A DNA stretch of 64,000 nt from Pseudovibrio ascidiaceicola (GCF_900114245.1 NZ_FOSK01000001.1:620001-684000); one strand, 5' to 3'. Counted from the stretch's first letter, positions 20,365 to 28,869 are shown. The notes: a model not told the origin generated them from the letters alone. Numbers and translations: made by a program.

Positions 20365-22881
20365 ATGCCAGCATCCTGGCATAAACACGCGCGTGTTAAC
20401 GTGCTGTGGCGTAGAAGGTTTAGGCTCGTTCTGAACCTGATGGGCGTTGCTGTGTTTGCTCTCCTGGGTGCTGCTGGTTTCTCTCAGGCTATGGATATTC
20501 TGCCAGCTCTTTCAGGTAGTTCTGTTGACGCCTTCAAGGTTGTCTGGGTCGCGGCAACGGCCGGCATAGCCTTGTACGCAGTCGCAGCCTCCGTCGTGCT
20601 TGTCCGCATCCGCAGGAATGACTCATTGTCCATCCTGCAACTGCGTCAGGACCGAGCCGATGCGATGGCGCGCATTGACCGCCTCGAAAGCTTGCTGGAA
20701 ACAGAAGACAGTCTCCTTTTAGTCTGGGATGGTGAGGCCAAACATCCCGGTGTTGCCGGACATCTGCCGGAAAATCTGGAACTCGCAGGCGGTCTTTCGC
20801 AGTTGGTCGAGTTCGAGACATGGTTGGATGTCAAATCAGCCGAGGCCCTGCGCGCTTTTCTGGAGCATTTGCGCGGCCACGGTGAAGTCTTCCGGTTAAC
20901 CTTAACGACCACCGATGGGGTCTATCTGGAAGCATCCGGCCATACAGCAGGTGGACTGGCAGTCCTGCGCCTGCGTGACCTGACCGGAGACCGTCAGCTC
21001 AGCGCCCGCCTTGCTGAGCAAAACAAGGAACTGCGTGAGCAGATCTCCTCGCTTCATAGCCTGTTGGACGCACTGCCGGGGCCTGCATGGCAGCGCGACA
21101 ACCATGGCCAGCTCGTCTGGGTCAACTCAGCTTATGTGGATGCTGTCGAGGCCGAAAGCACCCGTACTGTGGTTGAGGAGCAGGTTGAGCTGCTGGAAGC
21201 CAAAGGCCGCAACAAACTCAACATGATGCGCCAGACCGACGGGGTCTATCATTCGCCAATGCCTGTTGTGGCAGCAGGCGAACGGCGCGTCTTTGAGTTG
21301 ACTGACGTGAATTCTGAGCATGGCAATGCCGGCCTTGCTCAGGATATTTCCGAGCTTGAACGTGTACAGGGACAGCTTCGCCGCACACTTGAGTCCCATA
21401 CGCGCACGCTCGATCAGCTTCAAACACCTGTGGCCGTGTTTGGTGCTGATCATCGTCTCCAGTTCTACAATGCAGCCTATCGGTCCCTATGGGATATCGA
21501 TCAGAGCTTCCTGGAGACCAAGCCGGAAGAAGGCGAGCTGCTCGACGCCCTGCGCGCAGCTCGTAAACTGCCAGAGCAGGCTGACTATCGTGGTTGGAGA
21601 AACAAACATCTGGAATGCTACCATGCCTTGGATGCACAGGCGTATTGGTGGCATTTACCAGATGGACGGACCCTCCGCGTGATCGCCAGCCCGCATCCGC
21701 AAGGTGGTGTGACGTACTTCTATGAGAACGTGACTGAGCAGCTAGATCTGGAAAGCCGCTTCAACGCACTCACCCGGGTACAGCGGGAAACGCTCGACCA
21801 CCTGACAGAAGCTGTCGCCGTGTTCGGCTCCAACGGACGCATGCGCCTGTCTAACCCGGCCTTTGCCGAGGTCTGGGGCCTGTCTCAGGAGTTCCTCGAA
21901 GCAGACCCGCACGTCAATGACCTGCTGGACACCTGCAAGGAGCTGATGGGCGAGTCCGACCGTTGGCAAGAGCTTGCCCGTGGCGTAACAGGCTTGTCTG
22001 ACAACCGCACCAGCGTCTCTGGTCGTATGGAGCGCATCGATGGGTCCGTCATCGACTATGTCACCGTACCGCTGCCAGATGGCGGAACGCTGCTCACCTT
22101 CGTGAACGTTACCGATACGGTCAACGTGGAGCGTGCCCTCCATGCAACCAATGATGCGCTGCAGGAAGCTGATCAGCTCAAGAACGCCTTCATTCAGCAC
22201 GTGTCCTACGAGCTGCGTTCTCCGCTGACCACCATCATCGGCTTCGCGCAGCTACTCGGCGATGCCAAGTTCGGCGATCTGTCTCCGAAGCAGGAAGAGT
22301 ACACCGACTACATCCTGTCCTCCTCGTCTGCTCTGCTGCACATCATCAACGACATCCTTGATCTGGCAACCGTCGATGCCGGTATCATGGAACTCGAAAT
22401 CTCCGAGGTCGATGTTGCGCAGACGGTATCTGAGGCTGTCGAAGGCCTGAAAGATCGTCTGGTTGAATCAGACATCACGCTCCGCACCCACATGCCTGAG
22501 GGCATCGGGCATCTCAAAGCAGATGAACGACGCCTGCGTCAGGTTCTCTTCAACCTGCTCTCCAACGCAATCAGCTACTCCGACAAGGGTGGCTTGGTAG
22601 ACATCAGCTGCCAGCGTGATGAAAGCGAAATCCGCTTCCGCATCAAGGACCATGGTGCAGGCATCCCTCAGGAGATGCTGGATCAGGTCTTCTCGCGCTT
22701 TGTAGGTCGTGGCGCAGGTGGAAACCGTCAGGGCGTTGGCCTTGGCCTGTCGATTGTGAAAAGCTTTGTCGAGCTACACGGCGGGACAGTAGATATTTCC
22801 TCTGCCGAAGGGCAGGGCACCACAGTGGATTGCACCTTCCCACTGGAGCCGCATGTCCATTCGCTGGAAGCGGCGGAATAA
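20365..22881 (+). CDS. divL: Cell-cycle regulator DivL (PAS sensor histidine-kinase-like protein with Tyr at the H-box)
   Basis: An 838-residue membrane-anchored protein with two N-terminal membrane segments (about residues 18-42 and 55-80), several PAS-like repeats, and a HisKA plus HATPase core. The H-box reads QHVSYELRSPL: tyrosine 615 stands where kinases have histidine, the hallmark of DivL, which in Caulobacter controls CckA through binding to DivK. The ATP-binding boxes are intact (NLLSNAIS, DHGAGIP, GVGLGLSIV). ATG at 20365 follows AAAGGGG; a TTG at 20287 could extend it by 26 residues. The ahcY-divL-tsaE order is shared with other Rhizobiales. Confidence 0.88.
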   Translation: MPASWHKHARVNVLWRRRFRLVLNLMGVAVFALLGAAGFSQAMDILPALSGSSVDAFKVVWVAATAGIALYAVAASVVLVRIRRNDSLSILQLRQDRADAMARIDRLESLLETEDSLLLVWDGEAKHPGVAGHLPENLELAGGLSQLVEFETWLDVKSAEALRAFLEHLRGHGEVFRLTLTTTDGVYLEASGHTAGGLAVLRLRDLTGDRQLSARLAEQNKELREQISSLHSLLDALPGPAWQRDNHGQLVWVNSAYVDAVEAESTRTVVEEQVELLEAKGRNKLNMMRQTDGVYHSPMPVVAAGERRVFELTDVNSEHGNAGLAQDISELERVQGQLRRTLESHTRTLDQLQTPVAVFGADHRLQFYNAAYRSLWDIDQSFLETKPEEGELLDALRAARKLPEQADYRGWRNKHLECYHALDAQAYWWHLPDGRTLRVIASPHPQGGVTYFYENVTEQLDLESRFNALTRVQRETLDHLTEAVAVFGSNGRMRLSNPAFAEVWGLSQEFLEADPHVNDLLDTCKELMGESDRWQELARGVTGLSDNRTSVSGRMERIDGSVIDYVTVPLPDGGTLLTFVNVTDTVNVERALHATNDALQEADQLKNAFIQHVSYELRSPLTTIIGFAQLLGDAKFGDLSPKQEEYTDYILSSSSALLHIINDILDLATVDAGIMELEISEVDVAQTVSEAVEGLKDRLVESDITLRTHMPEGIGHLKADERRLRQVLFNLLSNAISYSDKGGLVDISCQRDESEIRFRIKDHGAGIPQEMLDQVFSRFVGRGAGGNRQGVGLGLSIVKSFVELHGGTVDISSAEGQGTTVDCTFPLEPHVHSLEAAE

Positions 22882-22963
22882 CTCATCCTTCAGTTTTCGG
22901 TCAGATAAATGCCTCTGGGGCTTGAGTTCCCTTGCTGGTTTTGGCAAGTGCTTACTCTTGAGG

Positions 22964-23010
22964 AATTCTGAGCGCATCGTGTGTCTGTAAATGAACGCGA
23001 AGCGCTCTAA
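22964..23010. repeat. Dispersed repeat family A, partial copy 3
   Basis: This matches only the 3' half of the family A repeat: GAGCGCATCGTG, CTGTAAATGAACGCGAAGC and GCTCTAA, compared with GAGCGCGATGCGTG, CTGTAAGTGAACGTGACG and TGCTCTAA at 25480-25511. It lies between divL and the tsaE fusion gene. Confidence 0.55.
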
Positions 23011-23131
23011 TAGATTGGTGCGTATTCTGGGTAAGTAAGTTCAGACTTTCTTCGAGGATACGCTTGGAAAGTAAAGACTAGAGCATTCTGCGCGATCGTG
23101 AATAAGTGCAGCTGCTCTTGAGGCGAATTGT

Positions 23132-24643
23132 ATGAAGGTACTTCTCGACAATCAGAGAGCAACTGAGCTCTTTGCTGCGGATTTGGCTGAGCTGCTGAAA
23201 GAAGGAGACGTACTTGCTCTTTCCGGAGATCTGGGCACGGGCAAATCCACCTTGAGCAGAGCGCTGCTTCGCCATCTGGCAGCTGATCCTCATCTGGAAG
23301 TCCCAAGCCCCACCTTTACGCTCGTTCAAACCTACGACCTGCCGAGAATGTCTGTTGCCCATCTCGACCTCTACCGCATCGAAGAGCCGGAAGAGCTGGA
23401 GGAGCTCGGGCTTGACGAATATCTGGAAACCGGCGTCGCACTGATTGAATGGCCTGAGATGGGAGATCCCTCCTACTGGCTGGATGCGCTGGACCTGAAG
23501 CTGACAGAAGGCACCGAGCCGGATACGCGCGAAATCATTCTCACAGCCAACTCCGAAAGCTGGCAAAATCGCCTTGATCGTCTCGCGGCCCGCCGCGCAC
23601 TGCTAAAGAAATCAGGCTGGATTGATGCAGAGCGCGAGCATGTGCAGGGCGATGCCTCCATGCGCACCTATTTTCGTCTTCACAAAAACGGTGAGACAGT
23701 CGTCTTTATGGATAGTCCGCCAACTGGGCCAGAGCCGCTTCTGCCCACTGGCAAAACCTATGGCGAAACCGTACATCGAGCCAAGGACGTCACTGCCTTC
23801 TTCGCCGTCGGCAATGCCTTGGCTGAGCATGGGTTCCGCGTACCAAAACGTCTGGCTGCCGATCCGGAAAACGGACTGGCACTGCTGGAGGATTTCGGCG
23901 ACCAAATCATCACCGAAAACGGTGAGGCAGTCAAAGAGCGCTACGAGCTGGCCATTGATGACATTGCCCGGCTCCACAGCTGCAACTGGCAAACAGAGCT
24001 GCAGGCGGATGGCAAATCGCATCAGCTGAAGCCTTGCGATTTCGAAGTGCTGATCACGGAAGCAGACCTCTACCTCCAATGGTATCTGCCTTACGCCAGT
24101 GGAGCACCAGCAACCGAACAGCAAGGCCGCGACTACGTTGAAGCGTGGCAAGAGCTCTTAGAGCCTGTCCTCCAGAGTGAACCAACTCTGCTTTTACGGG
24201 ATTACCACAGCCCGAATATCATGTGGTTGCCAGAAGCATCAGGCCTCAATAAGTTAGGTCTTATTGACTACCAAGATGCGATGGTTGGGCCAGCGGCCTA
24301 TGATGTTGCTTCGCTCGTGTACGATGCACGCGTGGATATGCCAGCCGACCTGCAGGAGCATTTGCTGCAGCGATATTGCGACTTGGCAAGAAAACATAAA
24401 CCCATTTTTGATGAAATGGCGTTTCGGAATGCTGTTGCTGTGTTGGCGTTGCAGCGCAACGCTAAAATCCTCGGGGCGTTTGTACGTCTTGATAAGCAGC
24501 TCGGGAAACCTAAATACATGGAGATGCTTCCTCGCATCCGCAATTACGTGCGGCAGTGCTTTGCACAATTAGGGGAAGTTAAACTCAAACCCATGTTCAC
24601 TGTCATACTCTCGTCAAATGAGACGAGCCAAAGTGACGACTGA
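23132..24643 (+). CDS. Fused TsaE ATPase and AmgK-like sugar kinase
   Basis: A 503-residue fusion. Residues 1 to about 150 are TsaE, the ATPase of the t6A tRNA-modification complex, with P-loop GDLGTGKST (32-40) and the SPTFTLVQTY segment. From about residue 160 there is an aminoglycoside-phosphotransferase-fold kinase with the catalytic loop LLRDYHSPN (Asp357, His359, Asn362) and metal-binding GLIDYQDA (Asp379), like AmgK, which phosphorylates N-acetylmuramate at C1. MurU, the next enzyme of that recycling route, is encoded immediately downstream. The fusion is known in alphaproteobacteria. ATG at 23132; the family A repeat fragment lies upstream. Confidence 0.9.
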   Translation: MKVLLDNQRATELFAADLAELLKEGDVLALSGDLGTGKSTLSRALLRHLAADPHLEVPSPTFTLVQTYDLPRMSVAHLDLYRIEEPEELEELGLDEYLETGVALIEWPEMGDPSYWLDALDLKLTEGTEPDTREIILTANSESWQNRLDRLAARRALLKKSGWIDAEREHVQGDASMRTYFRLHKNGETVVFMDSPPTGPEPLLPTGKTYGETVHRAKDVTAFFAVGNALAEHGFRVPKRLAADPENGLALLEDFGDQIITENGEAVKERYELAIDDIARLHSCNWQTELQADGKSHQLKPCDFEVLITEADLYLQWYLPYASGAPATEQQGRDYVEAWQELLEPVLQSEPTLLLRDYHSPNIMWLPEASGLNKLGLIDYQDAMVGPAAYDVASLVYDARVDMPADLQEHLLQRYCDLARKHKPIFDEMAFRNAVAVLALQRNAKILGAFVRLDKQLGKPKYMEMLPRIRNYVRQCFAQLGEVKLKPMFTVILSSNETSQSDD

Positions 24644-24674
24644 AACAAGAGAACAAAACAACAGAGACAACGAG

Positions 24675-25409
24675 ATGCCTAAAGAAATTTCCTTCCACCC
24701 TAAATCGGCAATGGTTTTGTCCGCAGGGCTGGGTAAACGTATGCGGCCCCTGACGGCGACCACCCCAAAACCTCTCATCGAGGTGGACGGTAAGTCGATG
24801 TTCGCGCGCGCAGCATCACGTTTGAAGGAGGCTGGCCTCGAAACATGCGTTGTCAACGTGCACTACCTTGCAGACCTCGTAGAGACTCATGCTCGCAGGT
24901 TTGAAGGCTTGAATGTAAAGATCTCGGATGAACGCGAAGAGCTTTTGGATACCGGTGGCGGCATCAAAAAAGCGCTGCCAATGTTAGGCACTGATCCGTT
25001 CATCCTGAAAAACTCCGACAGCTTCTGGCTGGAAGGGGTGAAGCCGAACCTGGATCTCCTCGTAGAAACCTGGGATGACGATCAGATGGATATGCTAATG
25101 CTGCTCGCACCAGCCGTGAATGCGGTTGGTTATGACGGTAAAGGCGACTTCCTGATGGATGATGAAGGCAAGCTGGAACGCCGCGATGAGCGTTCTGTGG
25201 CACCGTTCATTTATTCCGGCACCGCGATGATCCATCCACGGCTGTTCAAGGATACGCCGGAAGGCCCATTTTCCCTCAATCTGCTGTTCGACAAAGCAAT
25301 TGAGAATGGACGCCTCTTCGGTGTCGAAGGCGATGGCCTTTGGCTGCACGTTGGAACGCCTCAAGGCCTCGATGATGCCGAACGCGCCATCGCCAACAGC
25401 ACAAACTAA
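24675..25409 (+). CDS. murU: MurU-like nucleotidyltransferase (MurNAc-1-phosphate uridylyltransferase)
   Basis: A 244-residue sugar-1-phosphate nucleotidyltransferase with SAGLGKRMRPLTATTPKPL at the N-terminus and an ILKNSDSFWLEG metal-binding strand. With the AmgK-like kinase upstream it likely makes UDP-MurNAc from recycled MurNAc, bypassing de novo synthesis (a route associated with fosfomycin tolerance in Pseudomonas). ATG at 24675 gives the usual N-terminus; an ATG at 24618 overlapping the upstream gene is possible. In related genomes addB follows directly; here a 3.5-kb accessory stretch intervenes. Confidence 0.85.
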   Translation: MPKEISFHPKSAMVLSAGLGKRMRPLTATTPKPLIEVDGKSMFARAASRLKEAGLETCVVNVHYLADLVETHARRFEGLNVKISDEREELLDTGGGIKKALPMLGTDPFILKNSDSFWLEGVKPNLDLLVETWDDDQMDMLMLLAPAVNAVGYDGKGDFLMDDEGKLERRDERSVAPFIYSGTAMIHPRLFKDTPEGPFSLNLLFDKAIENGRLFGVEGDGLWLHVGTPQGLDDAERAIANSTN

Positions 25410-25511
25410 AGCGTGTTCCGTTTGATTGGCTTCAATCAAGCGACAAGAATTCGCTCCAACAAAGATGTTAGAGCGCGATGCGTGACTGTAAGTGAACGTG
25501 ACGTGCTCTAA
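25410..25511. repeat. Dispersed repeat family A, full copy 1
   Basis: A roughly 102-bp element beginning one base after the murU stop. Its blocks are GCGTGTTCCGTTTGATTGG, a small palindrome TTGATTG-GCTT-CAATCAA, GACAAGAATTCGCTCC, AACAAAGAT, GAGCGCGATGCGTGACTG and GAACGTGACGTGCTCTA. The copy at 42656-42760 matches at most positions. The two ends are partly complementary, so the whole can fold. Confidence 0.8.
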
Positions 25512-25775
25512 ACTCAATACAGGACTGGCCCGCCCAATCCCGCGGGCCACCTCAACTCCCTCACTCTCACGACCGAAGCACCGCCGCCTATGGCGCTTGA
25601 GCAACCGCTGCTGACCCGCTGCGAAATACGTCCCCTCTCACAATAGCTCCTCCCCCGGTGTCATCCCGGCCCCCGAGCCGGGACCCAGAGCCCCACTCAC
25701 CAACGCCAGCACCCACGGCACCGAATAGTGGACCTCTGCCCAACCAATACGCAGACAGGAAGGATCAGCTACCCA
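25512..25775. repeat. GC-rich gap with a second palindromic motif
   Basis: No gene seen between the family A repeat and the glycosyltransferase stop. At 25661-25684 lies TCATCCCGGC-CCCC-GAGCCGGGAC, a form of the short repeat with complementary CCCGGC/GCCGGG arms scattered in many alphaproteobacterial genomes. Base composition is more GC- and C-rich than the surroundings. Confidence 0.5.
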
Positions 25776-27071
25776 TCATCGCTCGACCACCTTGGCAAGG
25801 CTGGTCTCAATCTCAGCAACCGCAATTCTCACCCCATCTTCGCTTTGCAGGTGCAAGGCAAGGTCATGTGCGTTCTTCTTCAGCACAGCATCATTGACAG
25901 CAAGGTGTATTGAACTCGCCAACTTGTCAGCGGTTAGGGCTTTGCGAGGCACAGACGGAGCGCCAACGCCCAGAGCAACACTCTTTTGAGCCCAATAGGG
26001 CTGATCGCCGAAGAAGGGGCATAGAACGCAAGGCACACCTGCTCGAAACCCTTGGGCAGTAGTTCCCATGCCGCCATGATGCACGACAGCCGCCATTTTC
26101 GGAAACAGCCACTCATGTGGAACATCAGAAATACTCAGGATATCGTCACTCTCAAGGGCATCAAACCCAGCCCAGCCGGTTGAGAGGACACCGCGAACAT
26201 TTGCCTTTCGCAGGGCCTCAACAAGAACCTCTTGCAACGCTTTAGGGTCCTCAACCGTCATACTGCCAAATCCAATGTAAACGGGTGACGGGCCACTCTC
26301 GAGGAAGCTTTGCAGGCTTGCTGGCGGTTCATAGGTCTCGTCAGACTTCAAGTTCCAGTAACCGCTCATGATCGCTTCATCCGGCCAGTCTTTTGGCCGG
26401 GGAATAACCCATGAGCTGATTGCGTGAAGCGTCTTGATTGGCAGGGCGCCACGGGGAAACAAAACCTCATTGCGACGTCGAATTCCTGGAAGTTTCAGTA
26501 TCTCGGTTCGCAGCACATTGACCGATTTCCGGAAAGCCGAATAAGAGAGTTTGACCAGTGAATACCCCAGCTTGTTGTAGCCCGGTATCGGCAGGCTGGG
26601 CATCCCTGCGACTGGGAACTCGCTTGTCGGGACGATCATCGGCTGCAGCAACCCCATCACAGCAGGGACGTTAAGGGCCTCTGCAATATGAGGTGCAGCC
26701 ATCACTTTAGGGTGGAAGACAATGAGATCGGGCTGAACGGCTTGCGCGGCCCGCCACGCATCACGGTTGAGCCCATCATTCAGCCCTCCGGATTTTTTCG
26801 CTAACCGTGCACCTGCTGCGATCCTCTTTAAAAACCCGGAGGCCCCCTCCAGTGCTGCGATCCCGTCAGGAGTGGTCATCAGATCAATCGTGTCGTTTGA
26901 AAGCGGCTCAAACGTCAGACCGAAACTCTTGACCCAGTCGCCATATTTCTCAGCACTGCTGATTGTGACGGTGTGACCACGAGCTGTAAGCCCGCAGGCC
27001 AAAGCGATAAAGGGCTCAACATCTCCGCGAGAGCCATAGGTCAAAATGAGAATCTTAGCAGGCTGCAACAT
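25776..27071 (-). CDS. Glycosyltransferase family 1 (UGT / sterol-glucosyltransferase-like)
   Basis: A 431-residue GT-B glycosyltransferase. The N-terminus ILILTYGSRGDVEPFIALA and the C-terminal donor-binding region IGFGSMTVEDP, then HHGGMGTTAQGFRAGVPC and PFFGDQPYWA are those of the family that glycosylates lipids, sterols or macrolides with nucleotide sugars. The acceptor is unknown. ATG at 27071 starts the conserved domain; ORF sequence upstream to 27188 lacks family similarity. It stands alone on the minus strand in the accessory stretch between murU and addB, bordered by repeats, which suggests acquisition. Confidence 0.85.
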   Translation of the reverse strand: MLQPAKILILTYGSRGDVEPFIALACGLTARGHTVTISSAEKYGDWVKSFGLTFEPLSNDTIDLMTTPDGIAALEGASGFLKRIAAGARLAKKSGGLNDGLNRDAWRAAQAVQPDLIVFHPKVMAAPHIAEALNVPAVMGLLQPMIVPTSEFPVAGMPSLPIPGYNKLGYSLVKLSYSAFRKSVNVLRTEILKLPGIRRRNEVLFPRGALPIKTLHAISSWVIPRPKDWPDEAIMSGYWNLKSDETYEPPASLQSFLESGPSPVYIGFGSMTVEDPKALQEVLVEALRKANVRGVLSTGWAGFDALESDDILSISDVPHEWLFPKMAAVVHHGGMGTTAQGFRAGVPCVLCPFFGDQPYWAQKSVALGVGAPSVPRKALTADKLASSIHLAVNDAVLKKNAHDLALHLQSEDGVRIAVAEIETSLAKVVER

Positions 27072-27191
27072 CTGCCGGAGTATAGACCTCTTGCAAAGAT
27101 GCTCCAGACCCAAATGATCTTTCTCACTGGCTTGAAAGGAAAGCCGAAAACAGCATTTGTCGTTTGTCAGACCATACCATCCCCTCAATGG

Positions 27192-27209
27192 GCAGGGGAG
27201 TTCCCCTGC
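27192..27209. repeat. Perfect palindrome between the glycosyltransferase and VOC genes
   Basis: GCAGGGGA and TCCCCTGC flank a 2-base centre. An alternative fold pairs the outer ATGGGCAG with CTGCCCAT. It lies 35 bases beyond the VOC gene stop on the minus strand. It lacks a T run, so it is an unassigned hairpin or binding site. Confidence 0.5.
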
Positions 27210-27243
27210 TGCCCATCGAGGGAGTACGTAACAGGTGGAGATA

Positions 27244-27621
27244 TCACGCAGGCACTGTCAGGTCCTGTGCCAACATCATCGCGTTACCGTCTGGATCATA
27301 GAAGGTCGCAGTGCTCACCATGCCTTCGATGGTTTCGGTCGCGCCATCAAACTTCACGCCTGCAGCTTCCAATGAGCCGCGCGCACTCTCAATGTCACCA
27401 ATACCAAAAACCGGAACCGTATTGCCAGGAGAAGGCTTGGCCTGTTCACCGAGACCAAGAGTAACGCCTTCCGTCTTGGTCTTCATTTCACTCCAGCCGG
27501 CTTCATCAATGTGATGGATCAGCTCAAAGCCAAGCATGGAGCTGTACCACTCAGCGCTCACATGGCGGTCACGAACAGAAATGGCGAGGGTAATCGTATT
27601 TTCCAAAGAAACAAGAGACAT
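27244..27621 (-). CDS. VOC superfamily (glyoxalase/bleomycin-resistance-like) protein
   Basis: A 125-residue protein with two beta-alpha-beta-beta-beta modules. Visible features are ITLAISVRDRHVSAEWYSSM at the N-terminus, a GFELIHHIDE strand and the C-terminal ATFYDPDGNAMMLAQ motif, which carries the usual metal-ligand region. Substrate is unknown; it could be a dioxygenase, a lyase or a drug-binding protein. AGGAAAG precedes the ATG at 27621. It is divergent from a small two-domain regulator across only 40 bases, so that protein probably controls it. Confidence 0.8.
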   Translation of the reverse strand: MSLVSLENTITLAISVRDRHVSAEWYSSMLGFELIHHIDEAGWSEMKTKTEGVTLGLGEQAKPSPGNTVPVFGIGDIESARGSLEAAGVKFDGATETIEGMVSTATFYDPDGNAMMLAQDLTVPA

Positions 27622-27661
27622 CAAACTTTCCTTTTGCTAAAAAATAAAGTAACTATACATT

Positions 27662-28198
27662 ATGGACATTACGACGCTTGTCAAGCTCACGTCTCGGGCT
27701 TGGTCTCTAAATATTCTGGCTCTCTTGCATTCCGGTGTTCCCGGCAGGCAGGCCCCGTTGTTGGCTGCATCGGGCGCTGGCCGCACGTCATTCGCGGCAA
27801 GTCTTGAGCATCTTACCCAGCTTAAACTCCTGGAGAGGAACCCAGGTCACGGTCATCCGCTGCGCCCCGAGTTCCGCTTGACCCCGGCAGGCATCAAGGC
27901 CGCCGAAATCGCCAGCAAAATCGTGACCGCAGTTCCGGATGAGAAGGAATTCGCCCTACTACGCAAAAGCTGGACGGTCCCCATTTTGGCGCTCACCGCC
28001 GCTCCTCAGCGCTTCTCAGGAATAAGAACGAACCTGGTGCCAATCACCGATCGCGCGCTATCAGCCTCGTTGGTTCAATTGGAAGAGCGAGAGTGGATCA
28101 AACGCGACATCAACACTGCTGCCCGCGTCCCATTCCCCACCTACTGCGCCGCCAACGCCGGACAACAAATCAACCGCGCAATTGATCTGCGGGTGTGA
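27662..28198 (+). CDS. Putative transcription regulator with two HxlR-like winged helices
   Basis: A 178-residue protein. Two similar winged-helix units are visible. One is at about residues 10-75 (RAWSLNILALLHSG ... SFAASLEHLTQLKLLERN ... FRLTPAG). The other is at about residues 100-165 (KSWTVPILALTAAP ... TDRALSASLVQLEEREWIKRD). Both follow the HxlR/MarR-type pattern in which a Trp and Ile start helix 1 and SLxxLxxxxLI ends the recognition helix. Most HxlR proteins carry one such domain, so the tandem form is unusual. No ribosome site is evident before the ATG. The divergent VOC gene is the likely target; no ligand can be inferred. Confidence 0.7.
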   Translation: MDITTLVKLTSRAWSLNILALLHSGVPGRQAPLLAASGAGRTSFAASLEHLTQLKLLERNPGHGHPLRPEFRLTPAGIKAAEIASKIVTAVPDEKEFALLRKSWTVPILALTAAPQRFSGIRTNLVPITDRALSASLVQLEEREWIKRDINTAARVPFPTYCAANAGQQINRAIDLRV

Positions 28199-28203
28199 GT
28201 GCG

Positions 28204-28241
28204 GCGGGGATATAAAATCACACCGTGCTTTTTGTTGTCTG
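28204..28241 (+). repeat. 38-bp direct repeat, copy 1 (before GNAT gene)
   Basis: GCGGGGATATAAAA, then six differing bases, then CGTGCTTTTTG and a diverged end. The second copy is at 28778-28815, upstream of addB. The copies bracket the GNAT gene at a distance of 574 bases and lie 31 and 54 bases before the next start codons. Confidence 0.7.
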
Positions 28242-28272
28242 CCAGGCATCATGATCCTCACCGGAGACATAA

Positions 28273-28719
28273 ATGACCTTAATCCTGAGTTCCGATGATG
28301 CACCTCATTTTCTGACGCAGCTGTGTGATTGGTTTGCTCAGGAATGGGGGGAGATGGACCCGATGGACCTCAGGCAGAGCGATCTTGAAGGGCCATCCCC
28401 TTTGCTGGCAATCAGCGAGGAGGAGAAGTTGATCGGTGGATTGGCGTTTACAATCGCCCCAGAACCTCAAGGCACGACGAACTCTATCTGGATCAATGCG
28501 TTGCTGGTTGCTCCAGAACACAGAGGGAAAGGCGTTGCTTCAACGCTGATACGAGCAGCAGAAAAGGCAGCTGCTTTGAAGAACATAACTAAGCTGTTTG
28601 TTTATACAGAATACGCAGCCCTTTACACCGGTTGCTTCTGGGAGCTTCTCGAAACCAAGGAAGGCAATTCAGTTTTGAGCAAAGCATTGGAGCCACGAGT
28701 TCAGGAAGATCAGCTTTGA
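28273..28719 (+). CDS. GNAT family N-acetyltransferase
   Basis: A 148-residue acetyltransferase. The acetyl-CoA-binding motif A is present as INALLVAPEHRGKGVASTLI (about residues 75-94), preceded by IGGLAFTIAPE and followed by LFVYTEYAALYTGCFWELL, the usual C-terminal pattern. The acceptor is unknown. GGAGA lies 6 bases before the ATG. It is flanked by two copies of a 38-bp repeat and lies between a regulator gene and addB. Confidence 0.85.
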   Translation: MTLILSSDDAPHFLTQLCDWFAQEWGEMDPMDLRQSDLEGPSPLLAISEEEKLIGGLAFTIAPEPQGTTNSIWINALLVAPEHRGKGVASTLIRAAEKAAALKNITKLFVYTEYAALYTGCFWELLETKEGNSVLSKALEPRVQEDQL

Positions 28720-28777
28720 GATGATGCGTGCGGATGTATCGTCAATAACGGAAACAGTCAGGTTCATCACCAATCAC

Positions 28778-28815
28778 GCGGGGATATAAAACCGTGTCGT
28801 GCTTTTTGCTGTGTG
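28778..28815 (+). repeat. 38-bp direct repeat, copy 2 (before addB)
   Basis: The same 14-base start (GCGGGGATATAAAA) and 11-base core (CGTGCTTTTTG) as the copy at 28204-28241. The six central bases are CCGTGT here and TCACAC in copy 1. Confidence 0.7.
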
Positions 28816-28869
28816 ATCCGCCGAAAACTGAACTAAAAAGGAGCATTCGGTTCTTTTCAGGAGGCTCCG

